Assembly (NCBI RefSeq): GCF_024748695.1
Contig: NZ_CP087176.1
Location: 6,441,501 to 6,505,500 of the forward strand
DNA length: 64,000 nucleotides
Direction of reading: 5' to 3'
Origin: Pseudomonas sp. B21-040
GTDB taxonomy: Bacteria > Pseudomonadota > Gammaproteobacteria > Pseudomonadales > Pseudomonadaceae
A program made the translations under genes and the position numbers. Below the pieces are notes generated by a model. That model was not told the origin of the DNA. It made no database searches and was given only the letters and a program-made list of their open reading frames with translations. Below, piece by piece: positions 25,381 to 37,569 of this stretch (within the stretch, counting starts at the first letter, position 1; every line of letters begins with the position of its first letter).

Positions 25381-26301
25381 TCAGCTCAAACGCTGCACAT
25401 CCGGTAATTCCATCGCCCGGACTTCACCCAACAGAAAATCGCTGAGCCGGCGCAAACGATCACCTCCGGGGCGGGTTTTCGGCCAGACAAGGTAATAATT
25501 CTCACCACTGGCAACGGCGGTCGGCCACGGCAAACTCAGACGCCCCTGCGCGACATCCTCCGCCACCATCAGCAAATCCCCCATGGACACGCCGTAGCCC
25601 CGCGCGGCGGCAATCATGCCCAGCTCCAATGTGTCGAACACCTGCCCGCCCTTGAGCGAGACCTGATCGGTCAGGCCCATGCGGTCCAGCCAACTGCGCC
25701 AGTCGCGACGATCCGGCGTCGGGTGCAGCAGTTCGGTGCTGGCCAGGCGTGCAACGTCCCACGGCTGATCGTTCAGAAGATTCGGCGCGCCCACCGGAAT
25801 CAGCTCCTCCGGGAACAGCAGCGTCGCTTCCCAGTCCGGCGGGAAATGCCCGTTGCTGAGGATCACGGCGCAGTCGAACGGTTCCTGATTGAAGTCCACC
25901 GAGTCGATGTCCATCCAGGCACTGGTCAGTTGCACTTCATTGCCCGGCTGCAGGTGCCGAAAGCGGCTGAGCCGCGCCAGCAGCCAGCGCATGGTCAATG
26001 TCGAAGGGGCTTTCATGCGCAGGATGTCGTCTTCGGCGCGCAAGGTATTGCAAGCGCGTTCCAGGGCGGAGAAACCGTCACGAATGCCCGGCAAAATCAG
26101 GCGCGCCGACTCGGTCAACTGCAGGTTGCGTCCACTACGGTGAAACAGCCGACAGGCAAAATGCTCTTCGAGTGTACGAATGTGTCGGCTGACGGCACTC
26201 TGGGTGATCGACAATTCTTCGGCGGCGCGAGTAAACGAGCTATGCCGAGCCGCCGCTTCAAATGCGCGCAAGGCATATAAGGGAGGAAGACGACGAGACA
26301 T
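25381..26301 (-). CDS. LysR-family transcriptional regulator (GcvA-like)
   Basis: 306 residues. An N-terminal winged helix-turn-helix (FTRAAEELSITQSAVSRHIRTLEE region, residues ~20-60) begins with RRLPPLYALRAFEAAARH, as in the GcvA subgroup. A LysR substrate-binding domain follows (~90-300). It is divergent from the MATE pump gene at 26454 with about 150 bases between them. LysR regulators often control such a divergent neighbour, which is my inference for the target. PAO1 has the same pair (PA5293-PA5294). Confidence 0.9.
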   Translation of the reverse strand: MSRRLPPLYALRAFEAAARHSSFTRAAEELSITQSAVSRHIRTLEEHFACRLFHRSGRNLQLTESARLILPGIRDGFSALERACNTLRAEDDILRMKAPSTLTMRWLLARLSRFRHLQPGNEVQLTSAWMDIDSVDFNQEPFDCAVILSNGHFPPDWEATLLFPEELIPVGAPNLLNDQPWDVARLASTELLHPTPDRRDWRSWLDRMGLTDQVSLKGGQVFDTLELGMIAAARGYGVSMGDLLMVAEDVAQGRLSLPWPTAVASGENYYLVWPKTRPGGDRLRRLSDFLLGEVRAMELPDVQRLS

Positions 26302-26453
26302 GCGGAAAGCTCCTATAGCGCAATCCGCTTACCCTAGCAGAATCTCCGTTGCATGAGTATGACTCATGCTACCCATCCTTTTTATCCCTTTGTGCAAACC
26401 CCTTGAAGCGCCGAGAATCGACCCTTTCCAGTTCACTTTGATAATCGAGCGTG

Positions 26454-27857
26454 ATGACCATGAAGCATCCAGCGCGTATTGAACTCGGGGCCATCCTGCG
26501 GCTGGCGGGGCCGCTGATTGCCTCGCAGTTGGCGCACATGCTGATGGTCCTCACCGACACCTTGATGATGGCGCGCCTGAGTCCCGAGGCATTGGCCGGT
26601 GGCAGTCTGGGGGCAGCGAGCTATTCGTTCGTGTCGATTTTCTGCATCGGCGTGATTGCCGCCGTCGGCACCCTGGTGGCGATTCGTCAGGGCGCAGGCG
26701 ACATCATCGGCGCTGCGCGGCTGACCCAGGCCGGAATGTGGCTGGCGTGGTTGATGGCACTGGTGGCCGGGCTGCTGCTGTGGAATCTCAAACCTGTGCT
26801 GTTGCTGTTTGGCCAGACCGAGTCCAACGTCCACGCGGCCGGGCAGTTTCTGCTGATCCTGCCGTTCGCCCTGCCCGGTTACCTGAGCTTCATGGCCCTG
26901 CGCGGTTTCACCAGCGCCATTGGCCGGGCGACGCCGGTCATGGTGATCAGCCTCGGCGGTACGGTGGCGAACTTCCTGCTCAACTACGCCTTGATCACCG
27001 GCATGTTCGGCCTGCCGAAACTCGGGCTGATGGGTATCGGGCTGGTGACAGCGATTGTTGCCAACCTGATGGCCGTGGCGCTGGCGGTGCACATCCGCCG
27101 GCACCCGGCGTATGACGCCTACCCCTTGCGCCAGGGCCTGTCGCGACCTAACCGTCGGTATTTGAAGGAGCTGTGGCGCCTCGGCCTGCCGATTGGCGGC
27201 ACATATGCGGTGGAGGTCGGGCTGTTTGCGTTCGCCGCGCTGTGCATGGGCACCATGGGCAGCACGCAGTTGGCGGCGCACCAGATCGCCCTGCAGATCG
27301 TGTCGGTCGCGTTCATGATTCCGGCCGGGATTTCCTACGCGATCACCATGCGCATCGGCCAACACTACGGCGCCGGGCAGTTACTGGATGCGCGGCTGGC
27401 GGGCCGGGTCGGGATTGCTTTCGGCGCGGCTGCGATGCTCGGTTTCGCCATGGTCTTCTGGTTCCTGCCGAACCAGTTGGTCGGCCTGTTCCTGGACCAG
27501 AACGACCCGGCCTTTCGCGACGTTATCAACCTGGCTGTGAGCCTGCTGGCGGTGGCGGCCTGGTTTGAGCTGTTCGACGGCACACAGACCATCGCCATGG
27601 GCTGCATACGCGGGCTCAAGGACGCCAAGACCACATTCCTGGTCGGGTTGGGCTGTTACTGGCTGATTGGCGCACCCGCCGCGTGGTGGATGGCCTTCCA
27701 TGTGCACTGGGGGCCGACGGGCGTCTGGTGGGGGCTGGCGCTGGGGCTGGCGTTTGCGGCGGTCAGCCTGACGCTGGCGTTCGAGTGGAAGATGAAGCGG
27801 ATGATTCGGCAGGAGCCGTCGTCACACCAGCGTTTCGAAATCCCTCAGCCAGACTGA
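26454..27857 (+). CDS. MATE-family multidrug efflux transporter (NorM-like)
   Basis: 467 residues from the ATG at 26454. The frame is also open from a GTG one codon earlier, and an ATG two codons later is possible. Twelve membrane helices in two similar halves. The family start LGAILRLAGPLIASQLAHML and the segment PGYLSFMALRGFTSAIGRA are recognisable. MATE pumps export cationic drugs using Na+ or H+. The closest P. aeruginosa locus by gene order is PA5294. Divergent from the LysR gene. Confidence 0.92.
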   Translation: MTMKHPARIELGAILRLAGPLIASQLAHMLMVLTDTLMMARLSPEALAGGSLGAASYSFVSIFCIGVIAAVGTLVAIRQGAGDIIGAARLTQAGMWLAWLMALVAGLLLWNLKPVLLLFGQTESNVHAAGQFLLILPFALPGYLSFMALRGFTSAIGRATPVMVISLGGTVANFLLNYALITGMFGLPKLGLMGIGLVTAIVANLMAVALAVHIRRHPAYDAYPLRQGLSRPNRRYLKELWRLGLPIGGTYAVEVGLFAFAALCMGTMGSTQLAAHQIALQIVSVAFMIPAGISYAITMRIGQHYGAGQLLDARLAGRVGIAFGAAAMLGFAMVFWFLPNQLVGLFLDQNDPAFRDVINLAVSLLAVAAWFELFDGTQTIAMGCIRGLKDAKTTFLVGLGCYWLIGAPAAWWMAFHVHWGPTGVWWGLALGLAFAAVSLTLAFEWKMKRMIRQEPSSHQRFEIPQPD

Positions 27858-27863
27858 GATCCC

Positions 27864-27953
27864 TGTAGGAGCATGGCTTGCCCGCGAGGAACGATAACGC
27901 GGTGTGCCTGCAAGACCGTGTCGCCTGCATCGCGGGCAAGCCTTGCTCCTACA
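27864..27953. repeat. REP pair (BIME) after the MATE gene
   Basis: Inverted REP units TGTAGGAGCATGGCTTGCCC and GGGCAAGCCTTGCTCCTACA around a spacer that begins with ACGATAACGCGGTG. It separates the convergent MATE and GGDEF/EAL genes. The same spacer segment occurs in the repeat at 56421-56510. Confidence 0.9.
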
Positions 27954-27962
27954 GGATCCTCA

Positions 27963-29636
27963 CTAGTTCACGACTTCCAGCACTGGCTGCTGATCGCTGG
28001 CTGACGTCAAATACTCAACCAGCTCCGCCAACGGCAGTGGCTTGCTGATCAGGTAGCCCTGCACCTGATCGCAGCCAAAACCGCGCAACAGATCCAGCTG
28101 TTCCGGTGTTTCCACCCCTTCGGCAACCACCTCGAGATTGAGGTTGTGCGCCAGGTTGATCATCGCGTGGACCAGTTTGCGATTCTCCTCACGTTCTTCC
28201 ATGCCGCCGACAAAGCTCTTGTCGACCTTCAGCAACGCGATCGGCAGGCTGTTGAGGTGCACGAAGGACGAGAACCCGGTGCCGAAGTCATCCAGCGAGA
28301 AGCGCACGCCCAGCCGCCCGAGGGCGTCCATGGTTTGCTTGACCAGATCGCTGCGACGCATCACCGCGGTTTCCGTCAGTTCGAATTCAAGCCACTGCGC
28401 TTCGACACCACGCTCGGCAATCAACCGGCTCAACGTGGACAGCAATTGGCTGTCCTGAAACTGCCGGAACGACAGGTTGATCGCCATGTGCAACGCCGGC
28501 AGCCCCTGCTCACGCAAGGCCTGCATGTCGCGCAGGGCCCGGGAAATCACCCAGTAACCGAGCGGCACGATCAAACCGCTTTGCTCGGCCAGCGGTACGA
28601 ATTCGCTCGGTGGCAACAAACCGCGCTCGGCGTGCCGCCAGCGCACCAGGGCTTCAAGGCCGACGATCTGGCCGTCATCCAGGTTCAGGCGGGGTTGGTA
28701 GTGCAGTTCCAGTTCGTCACGGCGCAAAGCCCGGCGCAACTCGCTTTCGAGATCGGCCATGCTGCGGGCGTTGCGGTTGATGCGTTCGTTGAAGATGTGA
28801 AAGGTGCAGCCTTGCGTGCTCTTGGCTTGCTGCATGGCGATGTGCGCGTGCCACATCAGCGGGTCGGCGCCGGCCTGGACCCGGGCGTGGGCAATGCCCA
28901 GGCTGGACCCGATCAACAGGCTTTCGCCGTCGACCCAGTAAGGTTCTGCCAGTGCTTCGGTGATGCGCTCGGCCATCCATTCGGCGCGCTGAGGTGCACG
29001 GCGGGTGTCGATCAGCAGGGCGAATTCGTCACTGCCCAGGCGCGCCAGTTGGTCGCCGGCCTCAAGTTGGCTTTTGAGCCGAGCGACCACTTGCAGAATC
29101 AATCGGTCGCCGGCCTGGTGGCCGAGGGCATCGTTGGCGTGACGGAAGTTGTCGAGGTCCAGGTGACCGAGGGCCAGGCCCCGGCCGTCGTTTTCTGCGA
29201 GGCGCGCTGCCAGCAGGGTCTGAAAACCCTGGCGATTGGCGATGCCGGTCAACGGGTCTTGCTCGGCCAGACGCTGCAAGGTGTTTTCCAGCAAGCCACG
29301 CTCGCGCACATGCCGCAGGCAACGGCGCAGCATGCCGGCATCGAGCAGGTCACGCACCAGCCAGTCACTCACGCTGTCGGGCGTCGTCACTGGCTCGTGC
29401 TCGAGCAACAACACCGTCGGCAAGCTGCAACGACCCGGTAGCGGCTGAAGTGCAGGAACAGTCAACAACACCGCGTTACGGTTGTCATCGAACAAACTGC
29501 TGACCGACTCCCAGCTCGGCGCGCTGATGAGCACGGCCGAGCTCCCCATCGGAGCCAGACACTCGCGCAACAACGCTGCCCACGCTGGCTCTTCGGCCAG
29601 TAACAGCAAACGCAAGGGTTCGACAGGCGTAGACAA
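27963..29636 (-). CDS. proE: GGDEF/EAL protein, probable c-di-GMP phosphodiesterase
   Basis: 557 residues: an N-terminal receiver-like domain (~1-105), a degenerate GGDEF domain (~120-285) and an EAL domain (~295-545). The GGDEF motif reads GSDEF (201-205), so diguanylate cyclase activity is doubtful. The EAL domain looks active: LEALVRW (EAL at 328-330), ELTETAVM and DDFGTGFSSFVHL carrying metal-binding residues, and LLKVDKSFV. The receiver-like domain lacks an obvious phosphorylation-site context. By position between the MATE gene and rep it corresponds to PA5295 (ProE), a c-di-GMP phosphodiesterase reducing exopolysaccharide. The symbol rests on that synteny. Confidence 0.85.
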   Translation of the reverse strand: MSTPVEPLRLLLLAEEPAWAALLRECLAPMGSSAVLISAPSWESVSSLFDDNRNAVLLTVPALQPLPGRCSLPTVLLLEHEPVTTPDSVSDWLVRDLLDAGMLRRCLRHVRERGLLENTLQRLAEQDPLTGIANRQGFQTLLAARLAENDGRGLALGHLDLDNFRHANDALGHQAGDRLILQVVARLKSQLEAGDQLARLGSDEFALLIDTRRAPQRAEWMAERITEALAEPYWVDGESLLIGSSLGIAHARVQAGADPLMWHAHIAMQQAKSTQGCTFHIFNERINRNARSMADLESELRRALRRDELELHYQPRLNLDDGQIVGLEALVRWRHAERGLLPPSEFVPLAEQSGLIVPLGYWVISRALRDMQALREQGLPALHMAINLSFRQFQDSQLLSTLSRLIAERGVEAQWLEFELTETAVMRRSDLVKQTMDALGRLGVRFSLDDFGTGFSSFVHLNSLPIALLKVDKSFVGGMEEREENRKLVHAMINLAHNLNLEVVAEGVETPEQLDLLRGFGCDQVQGYLISKPLPLAELVEYLTSASDQQPVLEVVN

Positions 29637-29898
29637 GCTAGCTCCCTAGACTCTGCAAAGATGTAGGCGGCGGGCATTATGCCGCGCGGGTAACCAATGA
29701 CCAAATGACATCGGTTATCAAACGCGTTTTGCGCCCGGAATAAGAACATTAGCCGCACATTCACCGCGCATCCTGCTTGAAAGTAACAAAACCGGCAATT
29801 AGAGAAAGCGTGTTACGTCACAAGTCGGACAGAGCAGCACAATTCGCTGAGCCTGTTAAAATGCCGGCCCATTTCACAAACGACTCCCTGAATTCTGT

Positions 29899-32566
<2,668 letters not shown>

Positions 32567-32585
32567 GCCGCAACACTGCAAAACC

Positions 32586-32677
32586 TGTAGGAGCCGAGCT
32601 TGCTCGCGATGGCGGCCGGACATTCGACATTGATGTTGAATGTTATGGCCTCATCGCGAGCAAGCTCGGCTCCTACA
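32586..32677. repeat. REP pair (BIME) after xpt
   Basis: Inverted REP units TGTAGGAGCCGAGCTTGCTC and GAGCAAGCTCGGCTCCTACA between the convergent xpt and CoA-transferase genes. Confidence 0.9.
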
Positions 32678-32694
32678 GGGTTTTGTGGTGGTTG

Positions 32695-34617
32695 TTATTG
32701 CGCGGTGGCTTTCAGACCGGCCAGCAGCAATCGCTGAAACAGGTCTTCCTTCAGCCCATCCGGGTGGGTCAGTTGCATCCGTTCAAGATGCTCTGGAAAC
32801 GCCGAAGCCTCTGGCGCATCCAGTGCCGCCCTGCCCAATTCCAGAATCTCCGTCAGCTTGAATTTGCTCTTCAGCCAGTTCAGGGCCCGCAACACGTCGC
32901 GCTCCACCGCGGTGAAATCACTGCCCAGCGGATACTCCGGAAACAGGTTCGGATGCCGCCCCTGAATCGTCTGTAATCGCTGCGGACTGTTATCGGCGAA
33001 ACGTGGGTCGAGACGGAAGTCCTTGGGCAACTTGCCAACGCTCTGCGCCTGCTCGATCAGCCCCGACTGGAACCGTGAGTCGCTGATATTCAGCAAGGAC
33101 TCGATCACGGCCGCATCCGTCTTGCCGCGCAAGTCGGCGATACCGTACTCGGTGACCACGATGTCGCGCAGGTGCCGGGGGATCGTGCAGTGGCCGTACT
33201 CCCAGACGATGTTCGAACTGACCTCACCGCCCGCCTCACGCCAACTGCGCAGCAACAGCACCGAACGTGCGCCTTCCAGTGCATGCCCCTGGGCGACGAA
33301 GTTGTACTGCCCGCCCACACCGCTGAGCACTCGCCCGTCTTGCAACTGATCGGCCACACCGGCGCCGAGCAGGGTCATGGTGAACACCGTGTTGATGAAG
33401 CGCGCATCCAGGCGCTGCAGGCGCTTGAGTTCTTCCTGACCGTAAAGCTCATTGATGTAGCTGATGCGGGTCATGTTGAATTCAACGCGCTTGCTCTGCG
33501 GCAATTCCCGCAAGCGCTCATAGAAACTGCGTGATCCCAGGAAAAACCCGCCGTGAATCGAAATGCCGTCGGTTTGCGCGGCCTCGTCCAGAGTGCCGGC
33601 ATTCGCCTGCTGCTGGGTGAGGACGTCGGGATAGACCTTGCGCCGCACAATCCCGGCATCCGCGAGCACCAGCAAGCCGTTGACGAACATTTCGCTGCAA
33701 CCGTACAGGCCTCTGGCGAAAGGTTCGAGGCCGCCTTCGCGCTCGATCAACTGCGCCCACTGGCTCAGATTCACGTCTGCCAGCAAAGCCTTGTAACCGT
33801 CATTGTCGGCCTGACGCGCCAGCAACGCCGCCGTCAGCGCATCGCCCATGGCGCCGATACCGATCTGCAGCGTGCCGCCGTCGCGCACCAGAGTGCTGGC
33901 GTGCAGGCCGATGAAGTGATCCTGAAAGCCCACCGGCATGTTCGGCGTGGAAAACAGCGTGGTGCTGTCTTTCTTGTCGATCAGCAGATCAAAGGTGTCG
34001 ATGCCCACCTCCGCGTCGCCTGGCATATAGGGCAAGTCGTTGTGCACCTGGCCCACCAGCAGGATCGTCTCCCCCGCCGCCCGGCGTTTGGCAATCATGG
34101 GCAACAGGTCGAGGGTGATGTCCGGGTTGCAACTCAGGCTCAGGCGATCGGGATGATCGCTGTGGCTCGCCACCAATTGCGCGACCAGGTTCAAACCGGC
34201 AGCGTTGATGTCCCGTGCGGCGTGGCTGTAGTTGCTGCTGACGTAGTCCTGCTGGGCTGACGCGCTGTGCAGCAGGCTGCCGGGCTGCATGAAGAACTGC
34301 TGGATGTGGATGTTCGGCGGCAGGTTGTCTTTGTGCAGACCCTGCAGAAAATCCAGCTCCGGATAGTCGCCGAATACCTGTTCGATGAAGGGTTCGAGGA
34401 AGCGCTTCTGCAAACCATCGCCCAATGCCGGACGGCCCAGGCACAGCGCGGTGTAGATCGTCAGTCGCCGCTGCGGCAGTTGCGCAATGCGCTGGTACAG
34501 CGCGTTGACGAAGTGGTTGGGTTTACCCAGGCCAAGGGGCAAGCCCATGTGAATGTGCGCCGGCAACCGTGCCAACACATCATCCACGGCCTGTTCGATT
34601 GAACACAGCTGAACCAT
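32695..34617 (-). CDS. Acetyl-CoA hydrolase/transferase family protein
   Basis: 640 residues from MVQLCSIEQAVDDVL. The open frame continues upstream through a terminator, so that part is not coding. The fold is of the 4-hydroxybutyrate/acetyl-CoA transferase type. The C-terminal half contains the family segments GIGAMGDALTAAL, GVGGQYNFVAQGHAL and VVTEYGIADLRGKTD. It is longer than classical members (~500 residues), with extra N- and C-terminal parts. It probably transfers or hydrolyses CoA from short-chain acyl-CoA; the substrate is not evident. It lies where PAO1 carries poxB relatives between rep/xpt and cytochrome c5. Confidence 0.85.
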   Translation of the reverse strand: MVQLCSIEQAVDDVLARLPAHIHMGLPLGLGKPNHFVNALYQRIAQLPQRRLTIYTALCLGRPALGDGLQKRFLEPFIEQVFGDYPELDFLQGLHKDNLPPNIHIQQFFMQPGSLLHSASAQQDYVSSNYSHAARDINAAGLNLVAQLVASHSDHPDRLSLSCNPDITLDLLPMIAKRRAAGETILLVGQVHNDLPYMPGDAEVGIDTFDLLIDKKDSTTLFSTPNMPVGFQDHFIGLHASTLVRDGGTLQIGIGAMGDALTAALLARQADNDGYKALLADVNLSQWAQLIEREGGLEPFARGLYGCSEMFVNGLLVLADAGIVRRKVYPDVLTQQQANAGTLDEAAQTDGISIHGGFFLGSRSFYERLRELPQSKRVEFNMTRISYINELYGQEELKRLQRLDARFINTVFTMTLLGAGVADQLQDGRVLSGVGGQYNFVAQGHALEGARSVLLLRSWREAGGEVSSNIVWEYGHCTIPRHLRDIVVTEYGIADLRGKTDAAVIESLLNISDSRFQSGLIEQAQSVGKLPKDFRLDPRFADNSPQRLQTIQGRHPNLFPEYPLGSDFTAVERDVLRALNWLKSKFKLTEILELGRAALDAPEASAFPEHLERMQLTHPDGLKEDLFQRLLLAGLKATAQ

Positions 34618-34708
34618 CTGATCCTCCCTTACATTCCGTGATTCGGGTTGGACCGAGCTTGCCGGGTCTTTGCTGCAATGAACAGTCTCAGGCACAAATC
34701 GCAGGCAC

Positions 34709-34736
34709 AAAAAAACCGCTCGAAAGCGGTTTTTTT
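34709..34736. terminator. Bidirectional terminator after cytochrome c5 gene
   Basis: AAAAACCGCT-CGAA-AGCGGTTTTTT: a strong short stem with A and T tracts on both sides. It ends the minus-strand cytochrome c5 transcript before the CoA-transferase gene. Confidence 0.88.
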
Positions 34737-34751
34737 GCTGAAGATGTGGGC

Positions 34752-35168
34752 TTATTTCAGGCCGGACATCTTCTGGATGGCGCCTTTGAGCTCGGCGTCC
34801 GCGCAATCGGCGCAGGTGCCTTTTGGCGGCATTGCATTGAGGCCGGAGATCGCCTTTGCGAGCAGGCCGTCAACACCGCCTTCCTTCTTGGCACGCTCGC
34901 CCCACGCTGCGGCGTCACCGATTTTCGGTGCGCCCAACAGGCCAGTGCCGTGGCAAGCGTTGCAATGTTTTGCAATCACCTCGTCAGGGGTTTTGGCACC
35001 GCCACCACCGCCAGCAGAGGCAGCAACTTCCATCCCCTTGCACTCTTTGCCCTGAACGCAAACCTGGCCGACTGGCTCAAGGCGTTTGGCAATATCGTCG
35101 TTCGTCGCAGCTTGAGCGCTGACAGCCCAAAGGGCCAATACGGTTGCTGGTACAGCCAGCATTTTCAT
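34752..35168 (-). CDS. cycB: Cytochrome c5
   Basis: 138 residues from MKMLAVPATVLALWAV, with a cleavable signal peptide ending SAQAA. A start four codons earlier is possible. One haem-binding motif CNACH with the distal methionine in LNAMPPKG, and a cysteine pair CADCAD typical of c5 cytochromes. A Gly-rich linker precedes the haem domain. A periplasmic electron carrier, corresponding to PA5300 (cycB). Followed by a clear terminator. Confidence 0.92.
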   Translation of the reverse strand: MKMLAVPATVLALWAVSAQAATNDDIAKRLEPVGQVCVQGKECKGMEVAASAGGGGGAKTPDEVIAKHCNACHGTGLLGAPKIGDAAAWGERAKKEGGVDGLLAKAISGLNAMPPKGTCADCADAELKGAIQKMSGLK

Positions 35169-35351
35169 AATTAGATTCACGCGTTCACCCTCAATGGTGG
35201 CTAGTCACGCCTACGGCCACGGTTCGCAGGCGGGCGCAAGTATAGCGGTAAGCCCGCCACACTGAAACAACCCCAAAGTCGAAGGGGTCTTATGCTGCAG
35301 CGGAAAAACTGCCTGGGTGCCTCGGCCTGACTGGCAGGGCGCCTTCTTTAC

Positions 35352-35900
35352 TTAGAAATTCGCCGGTGTCGCTGCGCTGATTAGTCGCGCCGGCGCATCG
35401 AACGGATTACGGAAACGATGCGGCTTGGTACTCTCAAAGTAGTAGCTATCGCCGGCTTCGAGCACAAAAGTTTCAAGCCCGACCACCAGTTCCAGCCGAC
35501 CCTCCACCAAAATGCCGGTCTCCTCGCCCTCATGGGTGAGCATCTCGTCACCGGTATCGGCGCCTGGCGGGTAGATTTCATTCAGAAAGGCGATGGCCCG
35601 GCTCGGATGAGCACGGCCGACCAGTTTCATGGTCACTGCGCCATCGGAAATATCGATCAGTTCGTTGGCTTTGTAGACGATCTGCGTCGGTTTTTCCTGC
35701 AGGATTTCTTCAGAAAAGAACTCGACCATGGACATGGGAATCCCGCCCAGTACTTTGCGCAGCGAACTGATCGAGGGGCTGACGCTGTTCTTCTCGATCA
35801 TCGAAATCGTGCTGTTGGTGACACCCGCGCGCTTGGCGAGCTCACGCTGCGAAAGGCCTTTGAGCTTACGGATGGATTGCAGTCGTTCACCGACGTCCAA
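35352..35900 (-). CDS. pauR: PauR-like regulator (XRE helix-turn-helix plus cupin)
   Basis: 182 residues. Helix-turn-helix (~6-60, LKGLSQRELAKRAGVTNSTI) followed by a cupin sensor domain (~105-180, HEGEETGILVEGRLEL, AGDSYYFESTKPHRFRN). In P. aeruginosa, PA5301 (PauR) represses putrescine/cadaverine catabolic genes, and sequence type plus location next to dadX support the same identity. The polyamine genes pauB and pauC lie 4-12 kb away in this window and are likely targets. Confidence 0.88.
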   Translation of the reverse strand: MDVGERLQSIRKLKGLSQRELAKRAGVTNSTISMIEKNSVSPSISSLRKVLGGIPMSMVEFFSEEILQEKPTQIVYKANELIDISDGAVTMKLVGRAHPSRAIAFLNEIYPPGADTGDEMLTHEGEETGILVEGRLELVVGLETFVLEAGDSYYFESTKPHRFRNPFDAPARLISAATPANF

Positions 35901-36028
35901 TGCTTGCGCCTCCAGGGATTCAGGTTGTAGGAATATTGAGCGTTATCATGGCGACAGCGTTCAGTATTTACAACACTTGGACCTGAATCCTGTGGGACGA
36001 GGCGACTTCCGGTGTGGACCGCTGGGTG

Positions 36029-37102
36029 TCAGCCCTCGGAATAGAGCAGTGGCACCCGGCGCAGGTTGCAGAAGATCTGATAAGGAATCGTGTCCGCGGC
36101 CGCCGCCACGTCGCTGGCGAGGATGTTTTTACCCCACAACTCGACGGTCGAACCGAGACCGGCTTGCGGTACATCGGTCAGGTCGATGCAGAGCATGTCC
36201 ATCGACACGCGGCCGATCAACTGGCTGCGCTGCCCGGCCACCAGCACCGGCGTACCGGTGGGCGCCTGACGCGGATAGCCGTCGGCATACCCCATGGCCA
36301 CCACCCCCACACGCATCGGCTTGGGTGTAATGAATTTCGCACCGTAACCAATCGGTTCACCGGCCGGCAGTTCACGCACACTGATCACTTTCGATTCCAG
36401 CGTCATCACCGGTTGCAGGCGTGAGGCGACTGCGTTGGCTTCTTCAAATGGCGTCGCGCCATACAGCATGATGCCCGGACGCACCCAATCGCTCGGAATC
36501 TGCGGCCAACCCAGCACCGCCGGCGAATTGCGCAGGCTGATCTCTGCCGACAAACCCTGGCGCGCGGCTTCAAATACCGCGACCTGCTCGGCGCTGGACT
36601 GCTCGTGCAGTTCATCGGCCCGGGCGAAGTGGCTCATCAATACAACCTTTGCCACCTTGCCGCTGGCCAGCAGCCGTTGATAGGCCGCCTGATAATCCTT
36701 TGGATGCAAGCCCACCCGATGCATGCCCGAATCCAGCTTCAGCCAGACGGTGATCGGCTTGCTCAGCGAAGCTTTCTCGATGGCTTCAAGCTGCCAGAGC
36801 GAATGCACCACACACCAGAAATCATGCTCGACAATCAGCGACAACTCGTCAGCTTCGAAGAACCCTTCCAGCAGCAGGACCGGCGCACGAATGCCCGCGG
36901 AACGCAGCTCCAGCGCTTCCTCGATGCAGGCCACGGCAAAACCGTCTGCCTCGACTTCCAGCGCCTGGGCGCAACGCACTGCGCCATGGCCGTAGGCATC
37001 GGCCTTGATCACCGCGAGGGCCTTGGCCCCGGTGATTTCACGGGCGATTCGGTAGTTGTGACGCAGGGCTTGAAGGTCGATCAGGGCACGGGCAGGACGC
37101 AT
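36029..37102 (-). CDS. dadX: Catabolic alanine racemase DadX
   Basis: 357 residues. PLP lysine in [14 protein letters not shown] (near residue 33). The second catalytic base is the tyrosine of [10 protein letters not shown], and the C-terminus carries [10 protein letters not shown]. Interconverts L- and D-alanine so that DadA can oxidise the D form to pyruvate. Last gene of the dadA-ridA-dadX set on the minus strand, downstream of ridA by about 110 bases. Cytoplasmic. Confidence 0.95.
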   Translation of the reverse strand: MRPARALIDLQALRHNYRIAREITGAKALAVIKADAYGHGAVRCAQALEVEADGFAVACIEEALELRSAGIRAPVLLLEGFFEADELSLIVEHDFWCVVHSLWQLEAIEKASLSKPITVWLKLDSGMHRVGLHPKDYQAAYQRLLASGKVAKVVLMSHFARADELHEQSSAEQVAVFEAARQGLSAEISLRNSPAVLGWPQIPSDWVRPGIMLYGATPFEEANAVASRLQPVMTLESKVISVRELPAGEPIGYGAKFITPKPMRVGVVAMGYADGYPRQAPTGTPVLVAGQRSQLIGRVSMDMLCIDLTDVPQAGLGSTVELWGKNILASDVAAAADTIPYQIFCNLRRVPLLYSEG

Positions 37103-37215
37103 GGCGGCAGACTTCTGGTCGGGTCATTGGGGAAGAAAAACCGGCGCTGGCTGACAGCATCAACCGCCAACAGCACCGGGAGAGGGATCTTTCTGAGCTA
37201 CTGGTTTCAGATCAA

Positions 37216-37569
37216 TTATGGCAGAGCGGCTACAACCGACAGCTCAACCAGGATCTCCGGTTCACACAGTTTCGATTCAACCGTGGCACGCGCGGGTGCG
37301 ACGCCTTTTGGCAGCCACTGGTCCCATACCGCGTTCATGCCTTCGAAGTGTGCATCAATGTCTTTCAGGTAAATCGTGACCGACAACAGGTGGTTCTTGT
37401 CAGTACCGGCCAGATCGAGCAAACGCTCGATGTTGGCAAGGGTCTCACGGGTCTGCTGTTCAATCCCGGCGCTCAAGTCATCGCCGACTTGCCCGGCCAG
37501 ATACACGGTGCCGTTGTGGCTGACGATCTGACTCATGCGCTCATTGGTGAGCTGGCGCTGGACTGACAT
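37216..37569 (-). CDS. RidA-family protein of the dad operon
   Basis: 117 residues from [16 protein letters not shown]. Its first 29 bases overlap the end of dadA, so the two are probably translated together. RidA-type signatures: [26 protein letters not shown] and PARATVES with the conserved arginine. RidA enzymes hydrolyse reactive enamine/imine intermediates. Here it would deal with 2-iminopropionate released by DadA (inference from operon). Corresponds to PA5303. Confidence 0.9.
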   Translation of the reverse strand: MSVQRQLTNERMSQIVSHNGTVYLAGQVGDDLSAGIEQQTRETLANIERLLDLAGTDKNHLLSVTIYLKDIDAHFEGMNAVWDQWLPKGVAPARATVESKLCEPEILVELSVVAALP

